DNA of 64,000 nucleotides from Antrihabitans stalactiti. Lineage in GTDB: Bacteria > Actinomycetota > Actinomycetes > Mycobacteriales > Mycobacteriaceae. Each line of letters opens with the position of its first letter. Position 1 is the stretch's first letter. This document shows positions 11,501 to 19,688 of this stretch, in pieces. The position numbers and the translations under genes were made by a program. The notes beneath the pieces are model-generated. The model made no database searches, was not told the DNA's origin, and saw only the letters and a list, made by a program, of their open reading frames with translations. The DNA lies in assembly GCF_012932915.1 (NCBI RefSeq), contig NZ_VCQU01000001.1, positions 868,001 through 932,000 on the forward strand, in the 5' to 3' direction.

Positions 11501-14500
11501 TCCAACTCGAGCGCATCGGGTGCCCAGCGCACCATGTCGCCGGTCCGATACATCCGCTCCCCCGGCGCACCGTACGGATTCGCGATGAACCTGGTCGAGG
11601 TCATCTCCATGCGGTTGAAGTAGCCGCGGGAAAGACCTGGTCCGGCGAGGTACAGCTCGCCAGACACTCCCCTCGGGACCGGACGCAACCACGAGTCGAG
11701 CACCATCAGCGATGCGCCACGGATCGGTCCGCCGATCGTGACGACCTGGCCGGCGGCCATCTTGCCCGACCCGGTGGCCCAGATACTGAATTCGGTCGGT
11801 CCGTACAGGTTCACCAGTGACCGGCCGGGCGACCAGCGCTCGACCAGCTCCGGCCCAGATGCTTCGCCTGCAACCGCGAGGGTCTGCAGGTCGTCGAGGC
11901 CGGCAGGGTCCATCGTGGCCAACGCCGACGGTGTGATGACAGCGTGCGTCACGCCCTCGGTCCGCAAGAGATTCTCGAGGTCGGGGCCGCCGTATACCTC
12001 CGGCGGCGCGATGACGACCCGTGCACCGGAACCATGTGCGCACAGCAGCTCGAACACCGACGCGTCGAAGCTCGGCGAGGCGACCTGCAGGACGCGCGAC
12101 GACGCGGTCAGTGCGAGCGATTCCCGTTGCGCCTCGGTCAGATTCGCCAGACCACGGTGCGTCAACAGCACCGCCTTCGGCTTGCCCGTCGAGCCGGACG
12201 TGTAGATCAGGTACGCGGTCTGGTCGACGTGGATCGTTGCGCCGCGTTCCGCGTCCGTGATCGGCGCATCGGAGATCGTCATGACACGACGGATCGTGTT
12301 CATGTCGTCGAGCAACAGCCAGTCGATCGAGCCGGGCAGGCTCTGCCCCAATGCTGTGGTGGTGATGCCGATCGTCGCCTGCGAATCGGTCACCATATGT
12401 TCGATGCGCTCCGGCGGATGATTGGGATCCATCGGTGCGAAGGCCGCTCCGGTTTTGGCGACCGCCCAGATACCGACCACCGATTCCATGGACCGCGTCA
12501 ACGCAAGCGCAACGAACCGGTCCGGGCCGACGCCGCGGCGCAGCAGCACGCGGGCGAGCCGGTTGGACCAGCGGTCCAGCTCGCGGAACGTCAGCGCCGT
12601 GTCACCCGAAATCGCCGCGACAGCATCGGGATCGATGCGAGCAGCGTTGGCGAAGATCTCCGGCATGGTGACGAAGTCGATCGACGGCGGCCCGACCACC
12701 GGAAGCAATTCACTCCGCTCGGCCGCATCGCAGGACTGCAGCGACGCCACTCGCGCCGTGGGGTTTTCGGCGATCTGCGTCAGCATGTTGACGAACCGGT
12801 CGAGCAGCACCGTGGCTGCTGTACGGCCCGTTTCGTCGGCGATGTACTTCAGCGCGATCCGCAGGGTGCCCGAATTTTCGGGAATCACCATGAGGTTCAA
12901 CGGATACGGCGTCGCGTCCGTGCCTTCGATCGCAACGATCCGCATCCCGGCGATGTCCATCGTCGCCGCAAGCGCATCAGTGTCGATCGGGTACGACTCG
13001 AAAACCGTGAGAGTGTCGAACAATTCGGGCAAACCGACGGCCTGGTGGATATCGGCCAACCCGATGTGCTGATGGTCCAGCATCGTCGCCTGGTTCGACT
13101 GAATCCGCACCAGCAACTCGGTCACCGTCTCGGCCGGGTTCAACTGCACCCGAACGGGAACGGTGTTGATGAACAACCCGACCATGTCCTCGACACCCGC
13201 CAGCTGCGGCGGCCGACCCGAGACCGTCCCACCGAACACCACATCGGTCCGACCGGTCAACATGGCAAGCAGCAACGCCCACGCCGCCTGGACCGCCGTA
13301 TTGACTGTGACGCCAAGTGATTTGCCCAGGTCGGTCAGTGCCGCAGCCGTGTCCATCGAAAGCTCGGTCTCGACCTGACCGGTTTCCGTCGACTCGATAT
13401 CGGCCAGGCTCGGGACTGCGCGGGTCGGTGCATCGATTCCGGACAACGCCTCCGCCCACGCCGCTTTCGACGCAGCCAAATCCTGGTCGTTCAGCCACGC
13501 CAGGAACTCCTTGTAGGACCGTGCGGGCGGCAGTACGGACATGTCACCCGAGGTCACGTACAGCGTCAACAACTCTTTGACCAGCAGCGGTGTCGACCAA
13601 CCATCCAGCGCAACATGGTGATTGGTGAGCAACAACTTGAACGTATCGGCGCCGGTGCGGATGAATGTGAAGCGCAGCAACGGTGGCTGCGTGAGATCGA
13701 AACGAGTGCTCGCGTCGGCGGCGACGACCCGTTCCAGCTCGAGTGCGCGTTCGTCTTCGTCCGCGATCGTCGTGAGATCAACCTCAGTCCAGGGCAATTC
13801 GGCTTCGGGCAGCACGATCTGGCGCGGTCCGTCGACGGTCTCGACGAACGCCACGCGCAAGTTCTCGTGCCGGACGACCAAGCCCTGCCCGGCCTTTCGC
13901 AGGCGCTGCGCATCGACGGCACCTTCGAGGGTCAGGGTTGCCTGGACCGTGTAACCGTCGGCGGTGTCGGTGTCGTAGAGCGCATGGAACAACAGGCCGA
14001 ACTGCAGCGGCGAGAGCGGCCAGGCGTCGATCATGGTGGGGTACTTGGCCTCCCACAACTCGATCTGCGCCTGCGTCGCATCGATCAGACCGAAATCCGA
14101 CGGCGAGCGTCCGCCTGCAGACTCGGTCTGCGCGTGCTCGGCGAGTGCGGCCAACGCCTCGCCCCACAATTCAGCGAGTTCAGCGACGTCTTCGGCATCG
14201 ATGATCTTCGACGCATAAGCCCACGTGACCGCGATTCGCGCGCCGTCGCCGGTGTCCTCGGTGATCGCGTTGATGTCGATCACCGCAGGCAGAGCCATCT
14301 GCGGGTCCTGCGTCGAGGCGAATCTGCGCGGGACGAACGGTCCGTCGGAGCCTCCGGTTCCCGAGCGGCCCAGGTAGTTGAAGCTGATCTGCGGTGTGGG
14401 ACCTGCCGCGAGGAGCGATCCGGCCTCAGCGTCGAGGTAGCGCAGCATTCCGTAGCCGACACCACGGTCCGGGACCGAGCGCAACTGCTCCTTGATCGCC

Positions 14501-17500
14501 TTGATCGACGCACCCGCCGACGGACCGCCGGCAAACGCATCGTCGAGGTAGATGGCTGAGAGGTCCAGCGCGATCGGATACACGCTGGTGAACCAGCCGA
14601 CCGTCCGAGCGATGTCGGCGCCGGGGACAACGTTCTCTTCGCGACCATGCCCTTCGAGCGTCAGAAGCGTTGACGTGCTGTGAATTCCGCGGTTGTAACG
14701 CCACCGCGTCACAGCCATCGCGAGCGCCGTCAGCAATGCGTCGTCGGCACCACAGTGAAAGCGCTCCGGCACCTGGGTCAGCAGAACGCCTGCGACGTTC
14801 GCAGGAATCGTCGTCTCGATGTGCTGCATCGTCGAATACACGTCGACCACCGGATCGATCGCCCGCTCGCCGAGGATCGGATCCTCCGTGGCCAGAATCG
14901 CCTGCCACGCAGGGAGTTCCGCTGTGCGCATGAGAAGTTGCGCGGTGTCGCGCTGCCCGTGCGCCCAGCGCCGGAACGACGTTGCGACCGGCGCCAACGA
15001 GGGCTCTTGGCCGCCGACGATCTGCGTCCATGCGGTCGCGAAGTCTGGCAACAGGATTCGCCAAGACACACCGTCGACCACCAGGTGATGCAACACCATC
15101 CACAAGAGTCCGTCGGCGCCGACGGAGTCAAGCCACACGAATCGCGCGACCGCGCCCGCGTGCGGATTCAGCAGGTCCGCGGCGCGCTGCAACTCCCGCT
15201 CGACCGAGAATTCGTCGATAGGGCCGACGACATGATCGAGCAGTGTTGCCGCATCGATGGTCCTCGGCGGATCGACGACGATCTGCCAACCACCGTCGGC
15301 GTCGGTCACCAGCCGCGACCGCAGCATGTCGTGCCGATCGAGCAGGGCCTGCACCGCACCGGCGAGATTCGCCTCGTCCACACCAGGCGGCAACGGCAGC
15401 AACACCGACTGACTGAAGCGGTCGAAGGATCCGGCCGTCTCGACCATCGCCGCGATCACCGGCGTAATGGGCACCTCGCCCACGCCACCGCCCGGCAACT
15501 CCACAAGCGCTTGTGCCGCATCCACTACGGTCGCCACCGCCGCGAGACCGGCAATCGTCTTGCGCTCGAACACATCCCGGGCCGAGAATGCCAGACCGGC
15601 AGCCTTCGCCCGCGCGACCAGCTGAATCGAGACGATGCTGTCGCCACCGAGGGCGAAGAAGCTCTCGTCGACCCCCACCGATTCCAACCCCAGCACGTCC
15701 GCGAACAACCGCTCCAACACCTCCTCGCGCGCGTTCGTCGGCGCTCGCCCGACGGTCGATCGTGAGCCGAAGTCGGGTGCAGGCAACGCTTTACGGTCGA
15801 CTTTGCCGACCGGGGTGAGCGGAACCGCGTCGAGCACCATGATCGACGCGGGCACCATGTAGGCGGGCAGGAACTCGCCGACGAACGATTTGAGTTGGTC
15901 GGGAACGATCGCCGCGTCGAGCGTTCCCACGACATACGCCGCGAGTGCCGTGGCGCCGGCGGGAGTCTTGACGCCGATGGTGATCGCGAAGTCGACGTCG
16001 TCGTGCGCCTGCAAGGCTGCGTCGATCTCACCCAACTCGATCCGGTATCCCCGGACCTTGACCTGGAAATCGCTGCGACCCAGAAACTCCAACCACAATT
16101 CGTCGTCGCCACGGTTCCAGCGGACCAAGTCGCCGGACCGATACATCCGCGCACCAGGCGCACCGAACGGATTGGCCACGAACCGATCCGCCGTCTGCGC
16201 AAACCGATTGTGATACCCGCGAGCCAAACCGGGCCCCGCCAAATACAACTCTCCGACCGCACCGATCGGCACCGGCCGCAACTGACCGTCCAGCACCAAC
16301 CCCTCGTGACCACGAACGAGGCTGCCGATCGACACCCGACCACCCGGCACCATCGGAGGTGTAAAGGTGGCTGCCACAGTCGCTTCCGTCGGACCGTAGC
16401 TGTTGAGCAGCCGCTTACCCGTCCACTTCGTCACCAGGTCCGGCGGACACGCGTCACCACCGACGACCACGGACTGCAGGTCGGGGACGCGCTGCGGATC
16501 CAGCGTCGCGACAACCGACGGGGTTCCTTCCAGCACGCTCACGCGGTGTGCTGACAGGACGTCGGCGAGGTCGTCACCGCCGTACAGTCCCGGCGGCACG
16601 ACGGCCAGCGTCGCACCCGCCACGAACGTCATGAACAACTCTTCGATCGAAGTGTCGAAGCTCGGCGATACCGCATGCGCCACAACCGACGCCGCGCTCA
16701 CCTGCAACGCCTCGGCACCGCTGGCAACCATGTTCGCCAGACCGCGGTGGGCGACGACCACGCCCTTCGGCAACCCCGTCGACCCGGACGTATAGATCAT
16801 GTACGCCGCGTCGTCGAGCCGAATCGGCTCGAGCCGCTCGGCATCGGTGATCGCCGCCGCCGAGAAGCCTTCGACGGCATCGAGAATGATCCACTCGACG
16901 TTGTTCGGCAGCCCTTCCCGCGATGCCGAAACCGTCAGCCCCACAACCGCACCGCTGTCGGACACCATGTGCTCGATACGGTCCGCCGGATACGTGGGAT
17001 CCACCGGCACGAACGCCGCCCCAGACTTCACCACACCCCACGTCGCGACCACCGACTCCAACGACCGACCGATCGCCACCGCCACCGTCGAACCCGGACC
17101 TGCACCCAAGCCGATCAACTTGCGACCCAACCGATTCGACAACTCGTCGAGCTCGCGATACGTCAGCGACTCCGCATTCCATCGCACGGCAACATGGTCG
17201 GGATCCACCGCGACACCACGGGCCAACAAGTCGGGCAGCGTTCGTGCTTGCTCACTTGCAGGTCCGCGGACCGGGAGGAGCATCGCCCGTTCGTCGTCGG
17301 TCAGTACGTCGAGCGATGCGAGCGCGGCATCGACGCCGGCGGCGAGGAACGTGTGCAGGAACGCGACGAAGCGGCTGTGCTGGGCTTGCAATTCATCGCG
17401 GGTGTACAGGTTCGGGTTGGCCTGGAAATCGATGTGGGTGCTCTCGCCGCCCATGCCGGGGTACAGATTGATGAACAGGTCGTCGATCAAACCCGAAGTG

Positions 17501-18603
17501 AGAACGTGCAATCTGCCGGTGACCGAGCCGAAGTTCAGCCGAGTGTCGACCATCATCAGGTTCACCGACGGACCGAACGACGCCGCCTCGTCCATCGCCC
17601 ACCCGAGATCGCGGACGATGTCTTCCTGCCGATACCGCTGCCGACGCAAAGCGCCCGTCAACTCGGACTGCGCTTTGAGAATGAGCTCCCCCACGGTCAG
17701 CTGGCCCAACTGCAGCCGCAGCGGCACGACGTTCGCCAGCATGCCGCCCGACCGACGCATCACTGCCGTCGTTCGCGCCGACACAGGGAGGCTCAACAGC
17801 ACCTCGTCGGCACTGGCCATCCGGCCCAGATACGCGCCGAACGCCGCAACGACAATCGGCGCGATGCTCGAGTTCTGTGCCTTCGCAACCACGTCCAACA
17901 ACTCCGCGGTCTCAGCGGGCAACGACCCCGTCACGAGCCGTGGGTGCGCATCGACCTCTGCGGTCCGTCCAGCGAGGCTCACCGCATCCGCCATCCCGGC
18001 CAGATGCTCACGCCAGTACTCACCGTCGGCCTTGAACCGATCCGACGACCGATACGCCGAGTCCGCGTCGACGATCTTCACGAGATCGTCGGCCTTCGAC
18101 GCCTCTGGCTCTCGCCCTTCCACGACGGCGTTGTACAGATCCGAGATCCGGTTGATCAGCGTGACCGCACCGAACCCGTCGAGCACGATGTGATGAATGC
18201 GCGTGTACCAGAAATAGCGGTCGTCGCCGACGCGCAGCAGCGCGACGTTGACGAGGCGGTCAGCGATCAGGTCCAGCGGTGCGCTGTACTCCTCGCGCAT
18301 CCATTCGTGCGCGGCTGCCTCGGGGTCCTGCTCGGTCCGTAGGTCGATCTCGACGACCTCTTCGTCCTGCGTCGTATCGACGACTTGGAAAGGCAGGTCG
18401 TCGATTTCGATCAAACGCAGGAAGCCCGTTCCGAATTCACGTCCGGCGATCCGGCTGCACTCGTTGAGCAGCCCGACGTCCAACACGCCGTTCAGCTCGA
18501 CGTACTGCGCGATGGAAATCGGCGCGCTGCCTGCGAAATGCTGAGCGAACCAGATTCCGCGCTGCGCGGCCGAGAGAGGAAATGGAGCCGAGCCCTGATG
18601 CAT
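5512..18603 (-). CDS. Three-module non-ribosomal peptide synthetase, C-A-T-E / C-A-T / C-A-T-E-TE
   Basis: Complete 4363-residue synthetase. Module 1: C (HHIVLDG, ~137), A (YTSGSTG ~603), T (Ser ~989), E (HHLVVDG ~1172). Module 2: C (HHVALDG ~1662, PLSPLQ start typical of a domain accepting a D-residue), A (~2132), T (Ser ~2518). Module 3: C (HHISADG ~2702), A (~3191), T (Ser ~3572), E (HHVAVDG ~3759). A C-terminal thioesterase follows, with GWSLGG and Ser about 4187. My readings of the pocket residues are D-T-E-E-V-G-S-V-A-K for A1 and D-A-F-V-A-A-L-I-W-K for both A2 and A3. The expected product is a tripeptide of pattern D-X, L-Y, D-Y, perhaps with an N-acyl or aryl cap because module 1 begins with a condensation domain. 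No MbtH-like gene, tailoring enzyme or exporter was seen in the island. Start is the ATG at 18603. Confidence 0.97.
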   Translation of the reverse strand: MHQGSAPFPLSAAQRGIWFAQHFAGSAPISIAQYVELNGVLDVGLLNECSRIAGREFGTGFLRLIEIDDLPFQVVDTTQDEEVVEIDLRTEQDPEAAAHEWMREEYSAPLDLIADRLVNVALLRVGDDRYFWYTRIHHIVLDGFGAVTLINRISDLYNAVVEGREPEASKADDLVKIVDADSAYRSSDRFKADGEYWREHLAGMADAVSLAGRTAEVDAHPRLVTGSLPAETAELLDVVAKAQNSSIAPIVVAAFGAYLGRMASADEVLLSLPVSARTTAVMRRSGGMLANVVPLRLQLGQLTVGELILKAQSELTGALRRQRYRQEDIVRDLGWAMDEAASFGPSVNLMMVDTRLNFGSVTGRLHVLTSGLIDDLFINLYPGMGGESTHIDFQANPNLYTRDELQAQHSRFVAFLHTFLAAGVDAALASLDVLTDDERAMLLPVRGPASEQARTLPDLLARGVAVDPDHVAVRWNAESLTYRELDELSNRLGRKLIGLGAGPGSTVAVAIGRSLESVVATWGVVKSGAAFVPVDPTYPADRIEHMVSDSGAVVGLTVSASREGLPNNVEWIILDAVEGFSAAAITDAERLEPIRLDDAAYMIYTSGSTGLPKGVVVAHRGLANMVASGAEALQVSAASVVAHAVSPSFDTSIEELFMTFVAGATLAVVPPGLYGGDDLADVLSAHRVSVLEGTPSVVATLDPQRVPDLQSVVVGGDACPPDLVTKWTGKRLLNSYGPTEATVAATFTPPMVPGGRVSIGSLVRGHEGLVLDGQLRPVPIGAVGELYLAGPGLARGYHNRFAQTADRFVANPFGAPGARMYRSGDLVRWNRGDDELWLEFLGRSDFQVKVRGYRIELGEIDAALQAHDDVDFAITIGVKTPAGATALAAYVVGTLDAAIVPDQLKSFVGEFLPAYMVPASIMVLDAVPLTPVGKVDRKALPAPDFGSRSTVGRAPTNAREEVLERLFADVLGLESVGVDESFFALGGDSIVSIQLVARAKAAGLAFSARDVFERKTIAGLAAVATVVDAAQALVELPGGGVGEVPITPVIAAMVETAGSFDRFSQSVLLPLPPGVDEANLAGAVQALLDRHDMLRSRLVTDADGGWQIVVDPPRTIDAATLLDHVVGPIDEFSVERELQRAADLLNPHAGAVARFVWLDSVGADGLLWMVLHHLVVDGVSWRILLPDFATAWTQIVGGQEPSLAPVATSFRRWAHGQRDTAQLLMRTAELPAWQAILATEDPILGERAIDPVVDVYSTMQHIETTIPANVAGVLLTQVPERFHCGADDALLTALAMAVTRWRYNRGIHSTSTLLTLEGHGREENVVPGADIARTVGWFTSVYPIALDLSAIYLDDAFAGGPSAGASIKAIKEQLRSVPDRGVGYGMLRYLDAEAGSLLAAGPTPQISFNYLGRSGTGGSDGPFVPRRFASTQDPQMALPAVIDINAITEDTGDGARIAVTWAYASKIIDAEDVAELAELWGEALAALAEHAQTESAGGRSPSDFGLIDATQAQIELWEAKYPTMIDAWPLSPLQFGLLFHALYDTDTADGYTVQATLTLEGAVDAQRLRKAGQGLVVRHENLRVAFVETVDGPRQIVLPEAELPWTEVDLTTIADEDERALELERVVAADASTRFDLTQPPLLRFTFIRTGADTFKLLLTNHHVALDGWSTPLLVKELLTLYVTSGDMSVLPPARSYKEFLAWLNDQDLAASKAAWAEALSGIDAPTRAVPSLADIESTETGQVETELSMDTAAALTDLGKSLGVTVNTAVQAAWALLLAMLTGRTDVVFGGTVSGRPPQLAGVEDMVGLFINTVPVRVQLNPAETVTELLVRIQSNQATMLDHQHIGLADIHQAVGLPELFDTLTVFESYPIDTDALAATMDIAGMRIVAIEGTDATPYPLNLMVIPENSGTLRIALKYIADETGRTAATVLLDRFVNMLTQIAENPTARVASLQSCDAAERSELLPVVGPPSIDFVTMPEIFANAARIDPDAVAAISGDTALTFRELDRWSNRLARVLLRRGVGPDRFVALALTRSMESVVGIWAVAKTGAAFAPMDPNHPPERIEHMVTDSQATIGITTTALGQSLPGSIDWLLLDDMNTIRRVMTISDAPITDAERGATIHVDQTAYLIYTSGSTGKPKAVLLTHRGLANLTEAQRESLALTASSRVLQVASPSFDASVFELLCAHGSGARVVIAPPEVYGGPDLENLLRTEGVTHAVITPSALATMDPAGLDDLQTLAVAGEASGPELVERWSPGRSLVNLYGPTEFSIWATGSGKMAAGQVVTIGGPIRGASLMVLDSWLRPVPRGVSGELYLAGPGLSRGYFNRMEMTSTRFIANPYGAPGERMYRTGDMVRWAPDALELEYMGRSDFQVKIRGLRIELGEIDAVLSRDDEVEYAATIGRAGPAGSTVLVSYVLPAQGITLDTERLRERIATTLPGYMVPGFIVVLDDIPLTPVGKLDRKALPVPDFAATSRKYLAPRTDVERAVANVIAEVLEVERVSIDASFFDLGGNSLIATRVIARINAALGSSVTLRDLFDAPTTALLAMRISTGGGTERQVLMARERPDRVLLSFAQQRMWIINQLDPGSATYNITAALRLTGPLDVAALQTAVADVIERHETLRTVYPSDDAGPVQQIVAASGSTPDLMPDIITDLGELSAAVRQVAGTGFDITRETPLRARLFQVAPQVHVVVLVVHHISADGTSMTPLARDLVSAYAARAAGVAPFWDPLEVQYADFALWQREVLGEESDPESLSAKQIDFWKTNLADLPDQLELPIDKPRPAVQSAHSVDLPFAIDAGTHARVVERARAENVSVFMVVHAALAILLARIGSTQDVTIGTPIAGRGEQVLDDVVGMFVNTLALRAQLEPDMTFAELLDQVRTRDLDAFANADVPFERLVQALNPVRSTAHHPIFQVSLSLQNFAEPVIDLGGLTVTVEDLQRDSSQFDLSLTLRERFAADGSEGGLDGELTYATDLFSPDTAHRFGTWFTRILEAICTNREMLVGSVDLLDDIERAALVPVTGSAGVEPITLAELFGAAAQTYAERTAVVAGSTTLTFRELDERSNQLARLLIQAGAGPESVVALALKRSLQPIVAVWAVAKTGAAFVPIDPNHPAERIEHMLTDSGATVGVTVEVDRRRLPDNVSWLVADDDSVVERMATVSPAPIAASELLGATRLDTAAYVIYTSGSTGLPKGVVVTHRGIANLVRAQREGIQLDAESRVLQVASPSFDASLFEMTMAFGAGAALIVSPATVFGGSDLADLIREHAVSHAVITPSALSSIDPAEVAGLAVLAVAGEAVSPDLVGRWADGRALINLYGPTEFTIWATGSTPLKNGAPITIGGPVTGSAALVLDERLRPVPMGIAGELYLAGPALARGYHLRPDLTASRFVANPFDPSQRMYRTGDVVRWTHDYTLDYVGRSDFQVKVRGLRIELGEIDAALMREDDVEFATTLGVDGPSGATVLVSYVVPTSGATIDPTGLKERLAAQLPNYMVPTAIVELAAIPLTAVGKLDRKALPAPVFETRAFRAPETDAERALVEVYAQVLGIADVGVDDSFFELGGDSILAIQLVSRAKARGFLITAGDVFERRTVAGLIEAAAANLADAVPPLDEMPGGGVGDIPLTPVMEYLLRQPGGNSRFAQSVVLRLPVGIDRDGVVATVAAVVDRHDMLRARLTDEESGLRLETLPPGSVDVDSLVHRVEVDATMSPAELTTIATAELNAAVGRLQPADGVVLQCVWLDPIGRLIVVVHHVAVDGVSWRILVPDFVTAWAHRTAGQQPELAASGTSMRTWAHALREPERVHARAEEMPLWRDIVDGPDPLLSTRAFDPAVDVKSTVREIRLDVSGEITRSLLTAVPAVTRGGVNDGLLAALAVAVTAWRARRGVDEPSALIRIEGHGREEAAVPGANLDRTVGWFTTVFPARFDLTGIDTDDAMAGGPAMGAALELAGQRLAALPDKGIGYGMLRYLSEETKAELSALPAGQVSFNYLGQVSGGDLPPEVATLGWVPADDLTDLVAEPDPDMPAAASIDINAAVADGRLNATVGFPAGLFDHADIEELAQLWKSALGAVAHYAETAEPEPEPDSDAAMSDALIGVVLPIRLTGNGAPLFCVHPASGLSWCYAGFAQLIEPGRPIYGLQAPELSGGDALRSVEAYADRYVAEMRTVQPKGPYNVLGWSLGGYIAQAIAVRLRELGEDVDLLAVLDADLDKRDVDLGAPVTPGELVYEYAPMFGVQAERMDLTAAEAANILSQALPGAAFVEAEHIERLTECYNGSRGMLAGYEPTHFDGDLVFFTPTQDNDDLASACASWRGFIGGELANHLVDSTHDRMAAPDALPEIARVINQFIGSARTTA

Positions 18604-18705
18604 TGAATTTCCCTTACTCGCATTGCGAGAGCACTCGATTGGGTAGGTACCGAGGTCAACGATGAGCGGAAGCGGATGGGTTCAAACGCTACGCGCGCGC
18701 GACGA

Positions 18706-18731
18706 GCTCCGGCAGGAAACCCTGCCGGAGC
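18706..18731 (-). other. Perfect 11-bp stem-loop between mini-A gene and NRPS gene
   Basis: Arms GCTCCGGCAGG and CCTGCCGGAGC flank a 4-base loop. It lies in the 166-base gap between the mini-A stop (18770) and the NRPS start (18603). There is no T-run on the minus strand, so an intrinsic terminator is unlikely. An attenuator, a processing site or an RNA-stability element that sets the mini-A to NRPS ratio would fit. Confidence 0.5.
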
Positions 18732-18769
18732 ATTCGCGGAATATCAGCGGCGCGAGGTGCCGCCCGCTG

Positions 18770-19162
18770 TCAAGCAGCCGGTGCGAGCTCGTTGATCGTG
18801 ACCGGGGCGTCCGAGGTGGTCATGTAGCGGCGAACGGTCGACAGATCGTCGAGCAGCAGCCAGTCGACGTCATTCGAGAGCGTCGCGCGCCGCGCCTTGG
18901 TGGTGACGCCGATCTTGATCGGTGCGTCGGCGGCCGCATCGCCTTGGACCACGATGGCGCCGATCTTCGTGATCGCGGCGCGGGCCACGACCGACTCGAC
19001 GGATACCGCGAGGGCCATGGCGACCGAAGCACCGTCGCGGGCACCGAGGCTCATGAGCAGGCGGGCGAGGCGGTTGGACCACAGCTCCAGCTCGAGCGGT
19101 AGTGCAACGTCAGCAGCGGCGAGGTCGAAGGTGGTCTGGGTCTGGATCGTGGTGGTGGTCAT
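18770..19162 (-). CDS. Mini-adenylation protein, copy 3, 130 aa
   Basis: Second-type member of the small A-domain-like family. It has the N-terminus MTTTTIQTQTT, shared with the copy at 20096, then LELWSNRLARLLMSLGA, a VESVVARAAITKIGA segment and VDWLLLDDLSTVRRYMT, and ends in alanines. It has no ATP-binding loop and no later adenylation motifs. Start is the ATG at 19162 behind CGGAGGAAC. It has its own copy of the shared promoter cassette and is the gene immediately before the three-module NRPS (166-base gap with a strong hairpin). Function unknown; a role tied to the NRPS next to it is inferred from position and homology only. Confidence 0.85.
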   Translation of the reverse strand: MTTTTIQTQTTFDLAAADVALPLELELWSNRLARLLMSLGARDGASVAMALAVSVESVVARAAITKIGAIVVQGDAAADAPIKIGVTTKARRATLSNDVDWLLLDDLSTVRRYMTTSDAPVTINELAPAA

Positions 19163-19247
19163 CGAAGTTCCTCCGTCGTTTCTTTGTTGACTCCAATCTT
19201 GTCGAAACGAGCGGTGAGAACTAGGTGCCCAAGAGGTGGGTGGAGCG

Positions 19248-19276
19248 CCCTGAGGGTGGGTGTTGTTCACCCCTAA
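19248..19276 (-). promoter_or_regulatory. Shared NRPS-island promoter element, copy 2
   Basis: On the minus strand this contains GGGTGAACAACACCC, an inverted repeat (GGGTG/CACCC) with a 5-base spacer, followed by ACCCTCAGGG. It lies 86-114 bases upstream of the ATG at 19162. A downstream block TCGACAAGATTGGAGTCAAC (19187-19206) is identical to the one before the gene at 20096. The element overlaps the stop codon of the mini-A gene at 19273. Confidence 0.65.
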
Positions 19277-19662
19277 GGTGCGACGTCCGGCATTGTCATA
19301 TAGCGACGGACAGTGACCACGTCGTCGAGGATCAGCCAATCGATCGCGTCGGAGAGTCCCGCACGCTGGGCTTTTGTCGTCATTCCGGCGACGATCGGCG
19401 CTGCTGCACCAGGCTCGACGCCTTGTTCGGAGGCGACGGCCTTCGCGCCGGCCTTCGAAATCGCCGTCCGAGCAACGATCGACTCGACCGACGGCGTCAG
19501 CGCCACAGCGACCGCCGTGCCGTGGGTTGCCCCGAGGCTGATCAGCAGGTGGGCGAGGCGGTTGGACCAGCGGTCGAGCTCGGCAGGTACGCGCACAGCG
19601 GACGCGTCGGTCAACGTCGACATGAACGACGCGACTGCCGACTGCGCAACAGTGTCGGGCAT
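19273..19662 (-). CDS. Mini-adenylation protein, copy 2, 129 aa
   Basis: Small A-domain-like protein. It has an N-terminal arm ending in SFMSTLTDASAVRVP (close to that of the copy at 5378), then LDRWSNRLAHLLISLGA, SVESIVARTAISKAGAK, and IDWLILDDVVTVRRYMT. The A3 loop and everything after it are absent. Start is the ATG at 19662 with AGGAGC ahead. It follows the copy at 19689-20096 by 26 bases without a promoter cassette of its own, so the two are probably one transcript. Function unknown. The N-terminal arms divide the family into two types, MTTTTIQTQ-like and SFMSxLxDxSAVR-like. Confidence 0.85.
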   Translation of the reverse strand: MPDTVAQSAVASFMSTLTDASAVRVPAELDRWSNRLAHLLISLGATHGTAVAVALTPSVESIVARTAISKAGAKAVASEQGVEPGAAAPIVAGMTTKAQRAGLSDAIDWLILDDVVTVRRYMTMPDVAP

Positions 19663-19688
19663 CGTGAGCTCCTGAATCTTGAAGCTGG

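Noticed and set aside
16675-18342. 555-codon plus-strand open frame antisense to NRPS module 1
   Set aside because: The same pattern recurs antisense to the paralogous NRPS, so it follows from the NRPS sequence and not from an independent gene.
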